Assembly (NCBI GenBank): GCA_902590355.1
Contig: CACIWI010000004.1
Location: 1-59,845, forward strand
Length of the DNA: 59,845 nucleotides
Reading direction: 5' to 3'
Source: an uncultured Prochlorococcus sp.
Lineage (GTDB): Bacteria > Cyanobacteriota > Cyanobacteriia > PCC-6307 > Cyanobiaceae
The position numbers and the translations under genes were made by a program. The notes under the pieces were generated by a model. It searched no databases, was not told where the DNA came from, and was given only the letters and a program-made list of their open reading frames with translations. This document shows, one piece after another, positions 49,912-59,627 of this stretch; the first letter of the stretch is position 1, and the number at the start of each line of letters is the position of its first letter.

Positions 49912-50913
49912 ATGCCAATACAAATATTATGGGGTAATGATTTAAATGCTCAAAATACATTTATTCAAAAATTAATTGATAAGGAAGTATCCAAAGAATG
50001 GAAAGAAATAAACGTAACAAATTTAAATGGAGATGATGATGAGCAAGTCAATAAAGCTTTTGATGAAGTTCTTACACCTCCTTTTGGAGAGGGATACAGA
50101 ATAGTTACATTGAAAAATAATCCAATTTTTACTGCCAAAAATGAGGATCTAAGAACTAAATTTGAAAAAATTCATGACAACATTCCTCAAAATACTTATT
50201 TCATTTTACAAAATACAAAAAAACCAGACTCAAGACTAAAGAGTACTAAATTTTTACAAAAACTTATCAAAAATAATTTAGCTAAAGAAAAGTCATTTTC
50301 TTTACCAGAAATCTGGGACTATGAAGGACAAAAAAGATTTTTAGAAGATGCAGCAAATGAAATGAATATCAAAATTGATAAAAATGCAGCTGAATTAATA
50401 ATTGATTCAGTTGGTAATGATAGCTTTAAAATAATAAATGAATTAGCCAAAGCAAAAACATACCTTTCTGCAGTATCAAGTAATTCGAATTCACAACTTT
50501 TTCTTAAAAGTATTGATGTAAAAAAAATATTTAGTGATCATCAATCCAATATTTTCAAAATCATTGATCTTCTCTTAGAAAAAAATATTAATGAAAGCCT
50601 CCTTGAAATCAATTATTCCTTACAGAAAGGCGAACCTGCTTTAAGACTAAATGCAGGTTTAATTAGTCAAATAAGAATTCATACCATTATAAAATTAGCA
50701 GTTAATTCAGGTAACGATAATGCAGAAAAGATTTGTAACCTTGCAGGCATTTCTAATCCAAAAAGAATTTTTTTTATTCGAAGAAAAGTCAAAAATGTAT
50801 CTCAAGAATATTTAATTAATTTGATGAGTAACTTACTAGATATTGAATCATTATTAAAACAAGGTAATAATCCCATAAATGTTTTTACAGAAAAATTAAT
50901 TAATTTAAGTTAA
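49912..50913 (+). CDS. holA: DNA polymerase III subunit delta
   Basis: The delta subunit is the wrench of the clamp loader that opens the beta clamp. The 333-residue protein has the family's N-terminal AAA+-like domain (MPIQILWGNDLNAQNTFIQKL; VLTPPFGEGYRIVTLKN, the segment that normally contains the clamp-opening residues), a middle lid domain (IDKNAAELIIDSVGNDSFKIINELAK) and the C-terminal collar domain. No functional Walker A is present, as expected for delta. It is followed 39 bases later by lysC. Conservation is low, but the gene order and segments support the call. Confidence 0.9.
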   Translation: MPIQILWGNDLNAQNTFIQKLIDKEVSKEWKEINVTNLNGDDDEQVNKAFDEVLTPPFGEGYRIVTLKNNPIFTAKNEDLRTKFEKIHDNIPQNTYFILQNTKKPDSRLKSTKFLQKLIKNNLAKEKSFSLPEIWDYEGQKRFLEDAANEMNIKIDKNAAELIIDSVGNDSFKIINELAKAKTYLSAVSSNSNSQLFLKSIDVKKIFSDHQSNIFKIIDLLLEKNINESLLEINYSLQKGEPALRLNAGLISQIRIHTIIKLAVNSGNDNAEKICNLAGISNPKRIFFIRRKVKNVSQEYLINLMSNLLDIESLLKQGNNPINVFTEKLINLS

Positions 50914-50952
50914 CCAAATTATAAGTTTAAGAATTTACATTATGATTTAGAT

Positions 50953-52713
50953 ATGGCTTTACTAGTAAAAAAATTTGGCGGTACTTCTGTAGGTGATATT
51001 AAAAAAATTAAAAATATTGCAAGTAGCATCTGTCAAAGTAAAGAAGCAGGAAATGACATTGTCGTAGTTGTCTCTGCAATGGGGCAAACTACAGATGATT
51101 TAAATTGTTTAGCGGAATCAATTAGTAAAAATCCTAATCGAAGAGAATTGGATATGCTTCTCTCGACTGGAGAGCAAGTAACCATAGCTCTTCTCTCAAT
51201 GGCATTAAACGAATACGGAATATCGGCAATTTCAATGACTGGTAGCCAGGTTGGAATTATTACTGAATCAATTCATGGGAAAGCGAGAATTTTGGATATT
51301 AAAACAGAAAGGATCCAAAATTATATAAATCAGGGTTTTGTAGTTGTAGTGGCTGGATTTCAAGGAACAACATTAAGTCATACGGGTTCAATGGAAATTA
51401 CAACTTTGGGTAGAGGTGGTTCAGATACTTCCGCAGTAGCTTTATCAACAGCTTTAGGAGCTGAGACGTGCGAAATTTATACAGACGTTCCAGGGGTTCT
51501 TACTACTGATCCACGAATTGTTCCTAATGCAAAACTCTTAGATAAAATTAGCTGCGAGGAAATGCTTGAACTTGCAAGTGTCGGTGCTTCCGTTCTGCAT
51601 CCAAGAGCAGTAGAAATTGCTCGCAATTATGGAATTAAATTGTGTGTCAAATCAAGCCAAAGTGACTCAAGTGGGACTCTCCTAGAAAGTCAAATCCAAC
51701 CTCTCCCGCTAAAAAGAGGAAGCTTAGAATTAACAAAAACAGTCAATAGTCTTGAGGTATTAGAAAACCAAGCAGTATTCAGTCTCTCAAATATTCCTGA
51801 TAGGCCTGGGATTGCTGCACAAATATTTGAAAAACTTTCAGAAGCAAGTATTAGTGTAGATTTAATAATACAAGCGACAAATGACGGAAATAAAAACGAT
51901 ATTACATTTACTGTTAGTGAATTAGAAGTTAAAAAGACTGCAGAACAATGTGAACTTATAACTAGTCAATTAGGAGGAGAATATAACTTAAAAACAAACA
52001 TGACTAAATTAAGTATTCAAGGGGCAGGCATTATGGGTAGACCTAGTGTTTCAGCTGATTTATTTGATACTTTATCTCAAGCGAATATAAATGTCAGGTT
52101 AATAGCTACTAGTGAAATTAAAGTCAGCTGTGTAATTGAAATCATTAATATACCAAAAGCTATTAGATTTGTTGCTGAAAAATTTAAGTTATCCGATACA
52201 CAAATATTTGTTAATCCAATCAATGAAAAACAAGATCAACCTGAAGTAAGAGGAATTGCATTAGATAAAAACCAAGTTCAAGTAAGTTTTCGAAAACTGC
52301 CTGATCGTCCAGGTGTAGCGGCATCGATATGTTTAGCATTAGCTGAAAATAATTTACTTATCGATACTATCGTTCAGTCTGAAAGAATTTCCTCTTTAAA
52401 AACTAAGGATATTAGTCTTACAATGAATAAACAAGATAGAGAAAAAGCTAACTTAGTTTTTGAGGCCTTAACAAAAAAATTACCCGGATCATACATTGAA
52501 GATGGCCCTGCCATAGCCAAAGTAAGTACTGTAGGAGCGGGAATGGCATTTAAGGTTGGAACGGCTGGAAAAATATTTAGAGCATTGGCTGACCAAAATA
52601 TCAATATTGAAATGATTGCCACTAGTGAGATCAGGACTTCATGTATTGTCTTAGAAAAAGATTGTGACAAAGCAGTAAATGCTATTCATAATCATTTCGA
52701 ATTAGAAAAATAA
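50953..52713 (+). CDS. lysC: Aspartate kinase (four ACT domains)
   Basis: Aspartate kinase makes aspartyl phosphate, the first step toward lysine, threonine and methionine. The 586-residue protein has the kinase domain (VKKFGGTSVGDIKKIKNI; VVSAMGQTTDDL; TTLGRGGSDTSAVAL; EIYTDVPGVLTTDPR). Four ACT domains follow, arranged as two tandem pairs: NIPDRPGIAAQIFEKL with LSIQGAGIMGRPSVSADLF, then KLPDRPGVAASICLAL with VSTVGAGMAFKVGTAGKIF. The doubled regulatory region is characteristic of cyanobacterial enzymes and gives allosteric inhibition by lysine and threonine. asd and dapA of the same pathway are at the window's end. It converges on uvrB (7-base gap). Confidence 0.96.
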   Translation: MALLVKKFGGTSVGDIKKIKNIASSICQSKEAGNDIVVVVSAMGQTTDDLNCLAESISKNPNRRELDMLLSTGEQVTIALLSMALNEYGISAISMTGSQVGIITESIHGKARILDIKTERIQNYINQGFVVVVAGFQGTTLSHTGSMEITTLGRGGSDTSAVALSTALGAETCEIYTDVPGVLTTDPRIVPNAKLLDKISCEEMLELASVGASVLHPRAVEIARNYGIKLCVKSSQSDSSGTLLESQIQPLPLKRGSLELTKTVNSLEVLENQAVFSLSNIPDRPGIAAQIFEKLSEASISVDLIIQATNDGNKNDITFTVSELEVKKTAEQCELITSQLGGEYNLKTNMTKLSIQGAGIMGRPSVSADLFDTLSQANINVRLIATSEIKVSCVIEIINIPKAIRFVAEKFKLSDTQIFVNPINEKQDQPEVRGIALDKNQVQVSFRKLPDRPGVAASICLALAENNLLIDTIVQSERISSLKTKDISLTMNKQDREKANLVFEALTKKLPGSYIEDGPAIAKVSTVGAGMAFKVGTAGKIFRALADQNINIEMIATSEIRTSCIVLEKDCDKAVNAIHNHFELEK

Positions 52714-52720
52714 GTTCTTT

Positions 52721-54763
52721 TTAATTATTTCTTGCCAATTTTTGTCTTAATTTTTTGATTCTATCCCTCAAATTTGCTGCTTCTTCAAAATTTAACTCTT
52801 TTGCAGCATCTTTCATTTTAATTTCTAACTTTTCTATTAAGTCAGGCAATTCTTCGAGCAAACATTGATTATCAGTGGAACTGAGAATTGCGTCAGTTTT
52901 GTTATTAACTATATTGATTAAATCTTTAGATAAACCACCAGCATCTAGTTTTCTGGAAAGTTCTAGAAAAGATAATATTGAATTTTCTATTTTTTTGCCT
53001 GCAGGTTTTGGAGTAATACCATTGACTTGGTTATATTTTTTTTGAATAGTTCTTCTTCTTTCAGTTTCAGATATTGCCCTTTTCATTGAATCTGTGAAGT
53101 TATCTGCATAAAGCAAGGCAACACCTTCAACATGTCTTGCAGCTCTTCCTATTGTTTGAATCAATGACCTTTCAGCCCTGAGAAAACCTTCTTTATCAGC
53201 ATCTAAAATGGCAACTAAGGATACTTCAGGAAGATCTAGTCCCTCTCTTAATAAATTAACTCCTACCAAAACATCGTATTCGCCCATTCTGAGATCTTGA
53301 ATAATTTCAATTCTTTCAATTGAATGAATTTCAGAATGCAAATATCTAACTCTTACTTTATTTTCAGATAAAAAATCAGTTAGATCTTCAGCCATTCTCT
53401 TAGTAAGTGTTGTCACTAGCACTCGTTGATTCTTTTCAGCTCTAATTCTTATTTCAGATAACAGATCTTCTATTTGGCCCTCACTAGGTCTTACATCAAT
53501 TAGTGGATCTAAGACCCCAGTTGGTCTTATAACTTGCTCAATAAATTCACCATCACATTGATCTAATTCCCATTGACCCGGAGTTGCACTTATAAATAAT
53601 GTCTGTCTTGATTTTTCCCAAAACTCTTCACATTTTAAAGGTCTATTATCTGCAGCACTGGGTAATCTAAAACCATGATCTATTAAAACTTTTTTTCTAG
53701 ATTGATCACCGTTGTACATCGCATGAAGTTGAGGACATGTTACATGACTCTCATCAACTATCAACAACCAATCTTTCGGAAAGTAATCTATTAAGCATTC
53801 TGGCGGTGAACCTTCCTCCCTGCCTGATAAATGACGAGCATAATTCTCAACTCCATTACAATAACCAACCTCTTTGAGCATTTCTAAATCATATTTTGTG
53901 CGTTGTTCTAGACGTTGAGCCTCTAATAATTTTCCTTCGTATGTAAATTTATCTAGTTGATTTTTTAATTCATTTCTAATTGCACTTATTGCACTCTCAA
54001 GTCTTTCTTTTGGGGTCACAAAATGCTTTGCTGGGTAAACGCTAACTTGTTCCAAACTTTCAAGTATTTCTCCTGTTGTAGGGTCAACATATCTAATAGC
54101 TTCGACTTCATCACCAAATAATTCGATTCTAATTAATCTATCCTCGTAAGCTGGGCCGATTTCTAAAACATCACCTTTAATTCGGAACCTACCTCTAATA
54201 ATTTCAATATCGTTTCTAGTATATTGATTTTCAACGAGAGACCTCAAAGAAGAACGTAGATTTATTGATTTTCCCACTTCAAATTTAACTGCAGCTTTTA
54301 AATACTCACTCGGTATGCCAAGACCATAAATACAACTTATTGAGGCTACAACAATTACATCTTTTCTCTCGAATAATGAGCGTGTTGCAGAATGCCTAAG
54401 CATATCTATTTCTTCATTAATTGAAGCCGTTTTGGCTATGTAAGTATCACTTACGGGTACATAAGCTTCAGGTTGATAATAATCGTAGTAAGAAATGAAG
54501 TACTCAACAGCATTTTTTGGAAAAAATTCCCTTAATTCATTACATAGTTGTGCAGCTAACGTTTTGTTATGAGCTAATACAAGTGCTGGTCTTCCTGTTT
54601 GTTGAATTACATTTGCAATAGTAAATGTTTTACCAGTTCCAGTAGCCCCTAATAGAGTCTGAAACTCTTTACCAGTATTAACGCCTTTAACTAATTTTTT
54701 AATAGCCTCTGGTTGATCTCCATTTGGTTCGTAAGGAGCTTGAAGCTTATAGTTGTTCATCAA
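52721..54763 (-). CDS. uvrB: Excinuclease ABC subunit B
   Basis: UvrB verifies DNA damage and forms the incision complex in nucleotide excision repair. The 680-residue protein shows Walker [18 protein letters not shown], the beta-hairpin region [26 protein letters not shown], the helicase motifs [17 protein letters not shown] and [18 protein letters not shown] with RAARH. The C-terminal UVR domain [16 protein letters not shown] binds UvrC. Length is normal. It converges on lysC and follows ycf23 by 26 bases on the same strand. Confidence 0.97.
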   Translation of the reverse strand: MMNNYKLQAPYEPNGDQPEAIKKLVKGVNTGKEFQTLLGATGTGKTFTIANVIQQTGRPALVLAHNKTLAAQLCNELREFFPKNAVEYFISYYDYYQPEAYVPVSDTYIAKTASINEEIDMLRHSATRSLFERKDVIVVASISCIYGLGIPSEYLKAAVKFEVGKSINLRSSLRSLVENQYTRNDIEIIRGRFRIKGDVLEIGPAYEDRLIRIELFGDEVEAIRYVDPTTGEILESLEQVSVYPAKHFVTPKERLESAISAIRNELKNQLDKFTYEGKLLEAQRLEQRTKYDLEMLKEVGYCNGVENYARHLSGREEGSPPECLIDYFPKDWLLIVDESHVTCPQLHAMYNGDQSRKKVLIDHGFRLPSAADNRPLKCEEFWEKSRQTLFISATPGQWELDQCDGEFIEQVIRPTGVLDPLIDVRPSEGQIEDLLSEIRIRAEKNQRVLVTTLTKRMAEDLTDFLSENKVRVRYLHSEIHSIERIEIIQDLRMGEYDVLVGVNLLREGLDLPEVSLVAILDADKEGFLRAERSLIQTIGRAARHVEGVALLYADNFTDSMKRAISETERRRTIQKKYNQVNGITPKPAGKKIENSILSFLELSRKLDAGGLSKDLINIVNNKTDAILSSTDNQCLLEELPDLIEKLEIKMKDAAKELNFEEAANLRDRIKKLRQKLARNN

Positions 54764-54789
54764 CCTAATAGCAAAAGGTTATTGCTATA

Positions 54790-55566
54790 CTAAGAAATTT
54801 TTTCTCCAATTATTGAATTTTTCAAAGATTCTTTTAAGCCCCTAACAACCGCAATCATTGATATTAAATCATCTAATTTATTGACTACAGATCCAACGCC
54901 AACTGCTGAGGCTCCAGAGGATATTGCTAGGGGACAAGTTACTTGGCTTAATCCAGAGGCACTCATGATTGGTATATTCAGAGATTGTTTCTTAAATTCT
55001 TGATGAATAGCATAGGTAGCTGCAAGAGTTGGTACTGATTTTTCAAAAAAGCCTTGAATTCCTGAAGAGTAAGGAGTAGAACTGGTGCCACCTTCTGTTT
55101 GAATAATGTCAACACCTTCTTCCACTAGCTTCATAGCAAGATCAACTTGTTTATCAATAGGCATAGTATGAGGAACAGTTACTGATAAAGGAACATTAGG
55201 CAATAAATCCCTCGTCTCTTTCGTAATGTTTAAAACTTTTTGATCTGAAAAGTTAATGCCTTTTTCATAAAAAGTATCGTAATTTCCTATTTCAATTAAT
55301 GATGCTCCTGCTTTTACAGAATCTTGAAAAGATTGAGGCACTACTGAACTAACACAAACGGGTAGAGTTGAATTCTTAATTGCTAAATCAACTAGTTCAG
55401 GTTTACAAGCAATGTCGACAAGATCTGCACCTCCTAATGAAGCAGCCTCAACAATTATTTTCACAGATTGAACATCAAAATTATTCAATCCTGAAATAAC
55501 TTTTAGTAAGGATTTGCTTCTTAACTCTTCTTTGATTTTTTGTGGCAAAAGATTAATCAGACTCAT
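54790..55566 (-). CDS. ycf23: Ycf23 / DUF561 family TIM-barrel protein
   Basis: This 258-residue protein belongs to the Ycf23/DUF561 family, found in cyanobacteria and red-lineage plastids and predicted to be a TIM barrel. Family blocks include LLKVISGLNNFDVQSVKII, AASLGGADLVDIACKPELV, LPVCVSSVVPQ, GVDIIQTEGGTSS and the late glycine-rich IMSASGLSQVTCPLAISSGASAVGVGSVVNKL, which looks like a phosphate-binding loop. No function has been shown to my knowledge. The gene is upstream of uvrB (26 bases) and divergent from tilS. Confidence 0.85.
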   Translation of the reverse strand: MSLINLLPQKIKEELRSKSLLKVISGLNNFDVQSVKIIVEAASLGGADLVDIACKPELVDLAIKNSTLPVCVSSVVPQSFQDSVKAGASLIEIGNYDTFYEKGINFSDQKVLNITKETRDLLPNVPLSVTVPHTMPIDKQVDLAMKLVEEGVDIIQTEGGTSSTPYSSGIQGFFEKSVPTLAATYAIHQEFKKQSLNIPIMSASGLSQVTCPLAISSGASAVGVGSVVNKLDDLISMIAVVRGLKESLKNSIIGEKIS

Positions 55567-55651
55567 TTACTTAATGAATTTATTACCCGATTGTGACATT
55601 GTTTTAGTAAAACAGTGCATTTTTTAAAAAATATTATCTGAGCAACACAAA

Positions 55652-56662
55652 ATGACTGATAAAAAATTAACTCAGAAAAATTGGTCATCATGGCATCATC
55701 AGCTTCATAAGGAGATTCTTACCAAAAAAATATTAATTCCTAAAGGATGCAATATTTTAATAAGTGTTTCCGGGGGGCAAGACTCAATGACCTTATTAAC
55801 CCTAATTAATGACCTAAAAAAACTACATAATTGGTCTATTAGTGTTTGGCATGGTGATCATCAGTGGCACGAAAAATCATCACTATATGCTCTTGAATTA
55901 AAAGATTATTGCGAAGATAAAAATATTTCATTCTCTTTTGATCAAGCAAATAAAGAAAGTGTTTCTTCAGAAGAAAAAGCACGAGAATGGAGATATAAAA
56001 AATTATGTGAAAGAGCCAAAACTTTATTAAATACAAACCAGCAAAAACGTAACATTTATTTGTTAACTGGTCACACGAGTAGTGATAATGCAGAAACATT
56101 TATCCTCAATTTATCTAGAGGAAGCAATTTTGCAGGTCTGAGTAATATTGAGAGTAAAAGATTAATAGAAAATCAAATTTTTTTAATAAGACCAATATTA
56201 ATTTTCAGTAGGGAAGATACAAAACAATTTTGCAATGATATGAAGATCCCAGTCTGGGAAGATCCTACAAATTCAGATCTTAAATTAAAAAGAAATTTAG
56301 TAAGAAAAAAAATTATTCCTACCTTAGAAGTCATCTATCCTGGTTGTTCAGAAAGGATAAATAATTTTTCCCAAAAAATGAGCAAATACAATAATGAACG
56401 TAATGATCTTAGTGAATTAGCATATTTATATTGTAAAGATGTAAAAGGTATAGATAGGAATCTCCTAAATGGTATGTGTATTGAAGCGAGATGCACAATA
56501 TTAAATAGATTTTTAAAAGAAATATCTGCAAAGCAATGTAGTTCTAAAAATCTGACAAAATTAGCAACTTCAATTTATGAAAAAAATAAAGGTCAAATTA
56601 ATCTGCAAGAGTTTTTAAAAATTATTTGGGATAAAAACTATATAAATTATGAAAAAAGTTAA
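55652..56662 (+). CDS. tilS: tRNA(Ile)-lysidine synthetase TilS
   Basis: TilS converts C34 of tRNA-Ile(CAU) to lysidine so that it reads AUA, which is essential in an A+T-rich genome. The 336-residue protein has the N-type ATP pyrophosphatase motif ISVSGGQDSMTLLTL near residue 37, HGDHQWHEKSS, LLTGHTSSDNAETFILNLSRGS and VWEDPTNSDLKLKRNLVRKKIIP. The C-terminal region is short, with no full TilS-C domain, as in many cyanobacteria. It diverges from ycf23 and overlaps the end of convergent rnj by 4 bases. Confidence 0.95.
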   Translation: MTDKKLTQKNWSSWHHQLHKEILTKKILIPKGCNILISVSGGQDSMTLLTLINDLKKLHNWSISVWHGDHQWHEKSSLYALELKDYCEDKNISFSFDQANKESVSSEEKAREWRYKKLCERAKTLLNTNQQKRNIYLLTGHTSSDNAETFILNLSRGSNFAGLSNIESKRLIENQIFLIRPILIFSREDTKQFCNDMKIPVWEDPTNSDLKLKRNLVRKKIIPTLEVIYPGCSERINNFSQKMSKYNNERNDLSELAYLYCKDVKGIDRNLLNGMCIEARCTILNRFLKEISAKQCSSKNLTKLATSIYEKNKGQINLQEFLKIIWDKNYINYEKS

Positions 56663-58644
56663 GATGTTACAGCAGATCTTCTTCTTCTTGTTCTACCTTC
56701 AAATGAATCTTCTGTAGCAGTCTCAGCTGATGGATTCTGTGAAACTTTTGGACTTTTTTGAGTATTTTGTGGGTTATTTGAACTATTAGGATGATTATTG
56801 TTTGATTTCTTATGGAAATTATTATTATTTCTATTTCTATTAGAGAAATTTTGTTCTTCGGTAATCTTTGGAATATAAGCACGAGTTCCACTTGGAGCAG
56901 GTTGAACTAAACACAAAATAAGTGGTTCAACTTGTAATTCTCTTCTCATTCTTCTCGATAAACCATTTTCAATTTCTCTTTGTACACCAATCCAATCTAC
57001 CTCAAAATTATTCGGCCCAGTTTGTCTGGATAATTGTTTCCATCTATTTTCTAAGACCCAGCTTATTTCTCGTTCTGTCCACATAGACATTTTTCTTGGC
57101 TCTGCAGTAGTAACAACTCCTCTTAAATTAACTCTGGGAGGTGCGACCATCTTCCCATCTGTACTAATAGGAGCTAAAACAGTTACTACACCATCCCCAG
57201 CCAATTGCTGCCTTTCCTTTAATACTCGAGCATCTACTATCCCGTTTCGTGAGTTATCAAGCAGTTCAACACCAGCTTTTACAGGATCACCCTTTTGGAT
57301 AGAATTAGGTGTTAACTCAACTACATCTCCATTTTCAATAATTAAAATATTGTCCTTTGGAACCCCCATAGTTTGTGCACTCTTGCCGTGACAAACAAGC
57401 ATTCTATGTTCTCCATGAACAGGGACAAAAAACTTAGGTTTTGCGAGTGCCAACATTAACTTTTGATCTTCTTGAAAACCATGACCAGAAACATGAATAT
57501 TCTCACCCTTTCCATAAACAACCTTTGCTCCGAGTTTCATTAATCTATCTATTGTATTAACAACAGAAATAGTATTACCAGGAATTGGGCTGGCTGAGAA
57601 TATTACCGTATCAGTAGTCTTAAGACGAACATGCTGGTGTTCACCACGAGAGATTCTACTTAACGCTGCTAGGGGTTCTCCTTGACTTCCCGTCATTAAT
57701 AATAAGGTCTCCCTATCTGGTAAATCTCTAATTTGCTTGATAGGAACAAACAAATCATCTGGGCATTTCATATAACCAATATCTCTCGCCTTAGCAATAA
57801 CATTTATCATCGATCTACCTAACAAACCGACCTTTCTTCCATGTTTCATGGCCAACTCTAAGATCATTGTCACTCTATGAACAGAACTAGCAAAAGTGGT
57901 AAGAATAACTCGTTCTTTTGCCTCTGCAATATGTTTTTCTAAAGAGGGATAGATAGTCTTCTCAGAAGGACAAAAACCTGGAACTTCGGCATTAGTCGAA
58001 TCACTGAACATGCACAATACACCCTTCTCTCCGTAATGCACCATTCTTTCAATATCAAATTGCTCGCCATCTACTGGCATATGATCAAACTTAAAATCTC
58101 CCGTGAAAATAATTGTGCCAACAGGTGTTGTAACGGCTAAAGAAAAGCTATCGCAAATAGAATGGGTATTTCGAATAAATTCAACAGAAAAATGTTGACC
58201 TACTTTTACAACATCTCTTGGATTTACTGTTTGTATAGTTGTTCTATCAGATACCCCTGCTTCCTCCATTTTCCCTCTAAGCATTGACATTGCCAATCTT
58301 GGTCCATAAATAATCGGGATATTAAAGTGCTTTAGATGATGAGAAATACCTCCAATATGATCTTCATGCCCGTGAGTGACAATCATTCCTTTAATTCTTC
58401 TTTGATTTTCTTTTAAAAAAGTTGTATCAGGCATAACAACGTTTACACCATGCATACCATCAGATGGGAAAGCTAGGCCAGCATCAACAAGCATTAATTC
58501 ATCACCATATTCAAAAACGCAAGTATTTTTTCCTATTTCATGAAGTCCACCAAGTGGTATTACTCGTAGAGCTGGCGTATTACTTTTAGATCTAGATGAA
58601 TCATTAGTAGATCTATTTACAGTTGAATTTGTACTTGATTGCAT
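56659..58644 (-). CDS. rnj: Ribonuclease J
   Basis: RNase J is a metallo-beta-lactamase/beta-CASP ribonuclease with endo- and 5'-exonuclease activity. The 661-residue protein has VIPLGGLHEIGKN, the metal motif VTHGHEDHIGG, IFTGDFKFDH, SDSTNAEVPG (the beta-CASP start), LLMTGSQGEPLAALSRI and HVSGHGFQEDQKLML. Residues about 600-661 are an asparagine-rich disordered tail (NRNRNNNNFHKKSNNNHPN region) that ends in RTRRRRSAVTS. A hairpin spans the stop of the preceding dapA, 80 bases upstream. The order asd-dapA-rnj is a cyanobacterial arrangement. The terminal arginines resemble the PNPase-binding tail of RNase E. Confidence 0.95.
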   Translation of the reverse strand: MQSSTNSTVNRSTNDSSRSKSNTPALRVIPLGGLHEIGKNTCVFEYGDELMLVDAGLAFPSDGMHGVNVVMPDTTFLKENQRRIKGMIVTHGHEDHIGGISHHLKHFNIPIIYGPRLAMSMLRGKMEEAGVSDRTTIQTVNPRDVVKVGQHFSVEFIRNTHSICDSFSLAVTTPVGTIIFTGDFKFDHMPVDGEQFDIERMVHYGEKGVLCMFSDSTNAEVPGFCPSEKTIYPSLEKHIAEAKERVILTTFASSVHRVTMILELAMKHGRKVGLLGRSMINVIAKARDIGYMKCPDDLFVPIKQIRDLPDRETLLLMTGSQGEPLAALSRISRGEHQHVRLKTTDTVIFSASPIPGNTISVVNTIDRLMKLGAKVVYGKGENIHVSGHGFQEDQKLMLALAKPKFFVPVHGEHRMLVCHGKSAQTMGVPKDNILIIENGDVVELTPNSIQKGDPVKAGVELLDNSRNGIVDARVLKERQQLAGDGVVTVLAPISTDGKMVAPPRVNLRGVVTTAEPRKMSMWTEREISWVLENRWKQLSRQTGPNNFEVDWIGVQREIENGLSRRMRRELQVEPLILCLVQPAPSGTRAYIPKITEEQNFSNRNRNNNNFHKKSNNNHPNSSNNPQNTQKSPKVSQNPSAETATEDSFEGRTRRRRSAVTS

Positions 58645-58716
58645 AATTTTGAAATTTATGAAGGCCTGCTTGTAATCAAATAAGGTTTATTTAAATTTAA
58701 TTATCAAGTTAAATAT

Positions 58717-58735
58717 AATCCCTATTATAGGGATT
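58717..58735 (-). repeat. Hairpin spanning the dapA stop codon
   Basis: An 8-bp perfect stem (AATCCCTA at 58717-58724 and TAGGGATT at 58728-58735) encloses a 3-base loop that is the dapA TAA stop on the minus strand, followed by an in-frame TAG. It lies 73-91 bases before rnj. Without a U-run it is not a standard terminator, but it could mark a processing site or slow the ribosome at termination. Confidence 0.5.
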
Positions 58736-59627
58736 TTAGGATAAAAGATAGTTGCTTTTTCATGTCATTGGTTAATGGTGACAAAGGACTTCTAGGATTA
58801 CCTACATCCCATCCAGAAAGCTCCAAAGCAGCCTTAATTGGGATTGGATTAGTAGTCATAAAGAGTGCTTTAAAAAGGGGCTGAAGTTTTTCATGAATAG
58901 CAAGCGCATTGGAAACTTCTCCACTTTGAAAGGAATGAATCATCTCTTTCAATTGCAATCCAACCAAATGACTTGCAACGCTTACTACTCCTACAGCACC
59001 TACAGATAACATTGGAAGCAACAATGAATCGTCGCCACTATATACAGAGAGTTCAGAGCCACAAATAGCTCTTAATTCTGTTACTTCTTCTATTCTACCG
59101 CTTGCAGCTTTAATACTGAGAATATTTGAGAAATCCATAAGTTTCTTCACAGTATCAGGTAATAAATTGCATCCTGTCCTTCCAGGAATGTTATAAAGCA
59201 TAAGAGGCAAATCCTTTGCAGAATTAGCAATAGAACTGAAGTGTTTATAAAGACCTTCTTGAGGTGGCTTGTTGTAATAAGGAACAACGACCAAAGCACC
59301 GTCCGCACCAGAGTCATAAGCTTTTTTTGTAGCTTCCACAGCTTCGCTTGTACAGTTACTCCCAGTGCCAACTATTACTTTACAGGTTGCATCCAAAGAT
59401 CCCTTTACCGCAATAAATAAATCATGCTGTTCTGCCCATGAAAGAGTAGGAGATTCTCCAGTTGTACCACATAGCACAATTCCATCGGAACCGTTCTCAA
59501 AAAGATAATTTGATAGTTTTATAGCTAGTTCATAATCTACATCTCCATTTTCAGTGAATGGAGTAACCATTGCAGTCAATATTCTTCCAAATAGTGGATT
59601 ATTACACTCAGTTTTGTCTTTAATCAT
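58725..59627 (-). CDS. dapA: 4-hydroxy-tetrahydrodipicolinate synthase
   Basis: DapA condenses aspartate semialdehyde with pyruvate, the first committed step to diaminopimelate and lysine. The 300-residue TIM-barrel protein has [31 protein letters not shown], the catalytic tyrosine in [14 protein letters not shown] (Tyr145) and the Schiff-base lysine in ILSIKAASG (Lys173). Length is typical. Its ATG overlaps the asd stop by 4 bases (ATGA), so the two consecutive pathway enzymes are translationally coupled; rnj follows. Confidence 0.97.
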   Translation of the reverse strand: MIKDKTECNNPLFGRILTAMVTPFTENGDVDYELAIKLSNYLFENGSDGIVLCGTTGESPTLSWAEQHDLFIAVKGSLDATCKVIVGTGSNCTSEAVEATKKAYDSGADGALVVVPYYNKPPQEGLYKHFSSIANSAKDLPLMLYNIPGRTGCNLLPDTVKKLMDFSNILSIKAASGRIEEVTELRAICGSELSVYSGDDSLLLPMLSVGAVGVVSVASHLVGLQLKEMIHSFQSGEVSNALAIHEKLQPLFKALFMTTNPIPIKAALELSGWDVGNPRSPLSPLTNDMKKQLSFILKSL

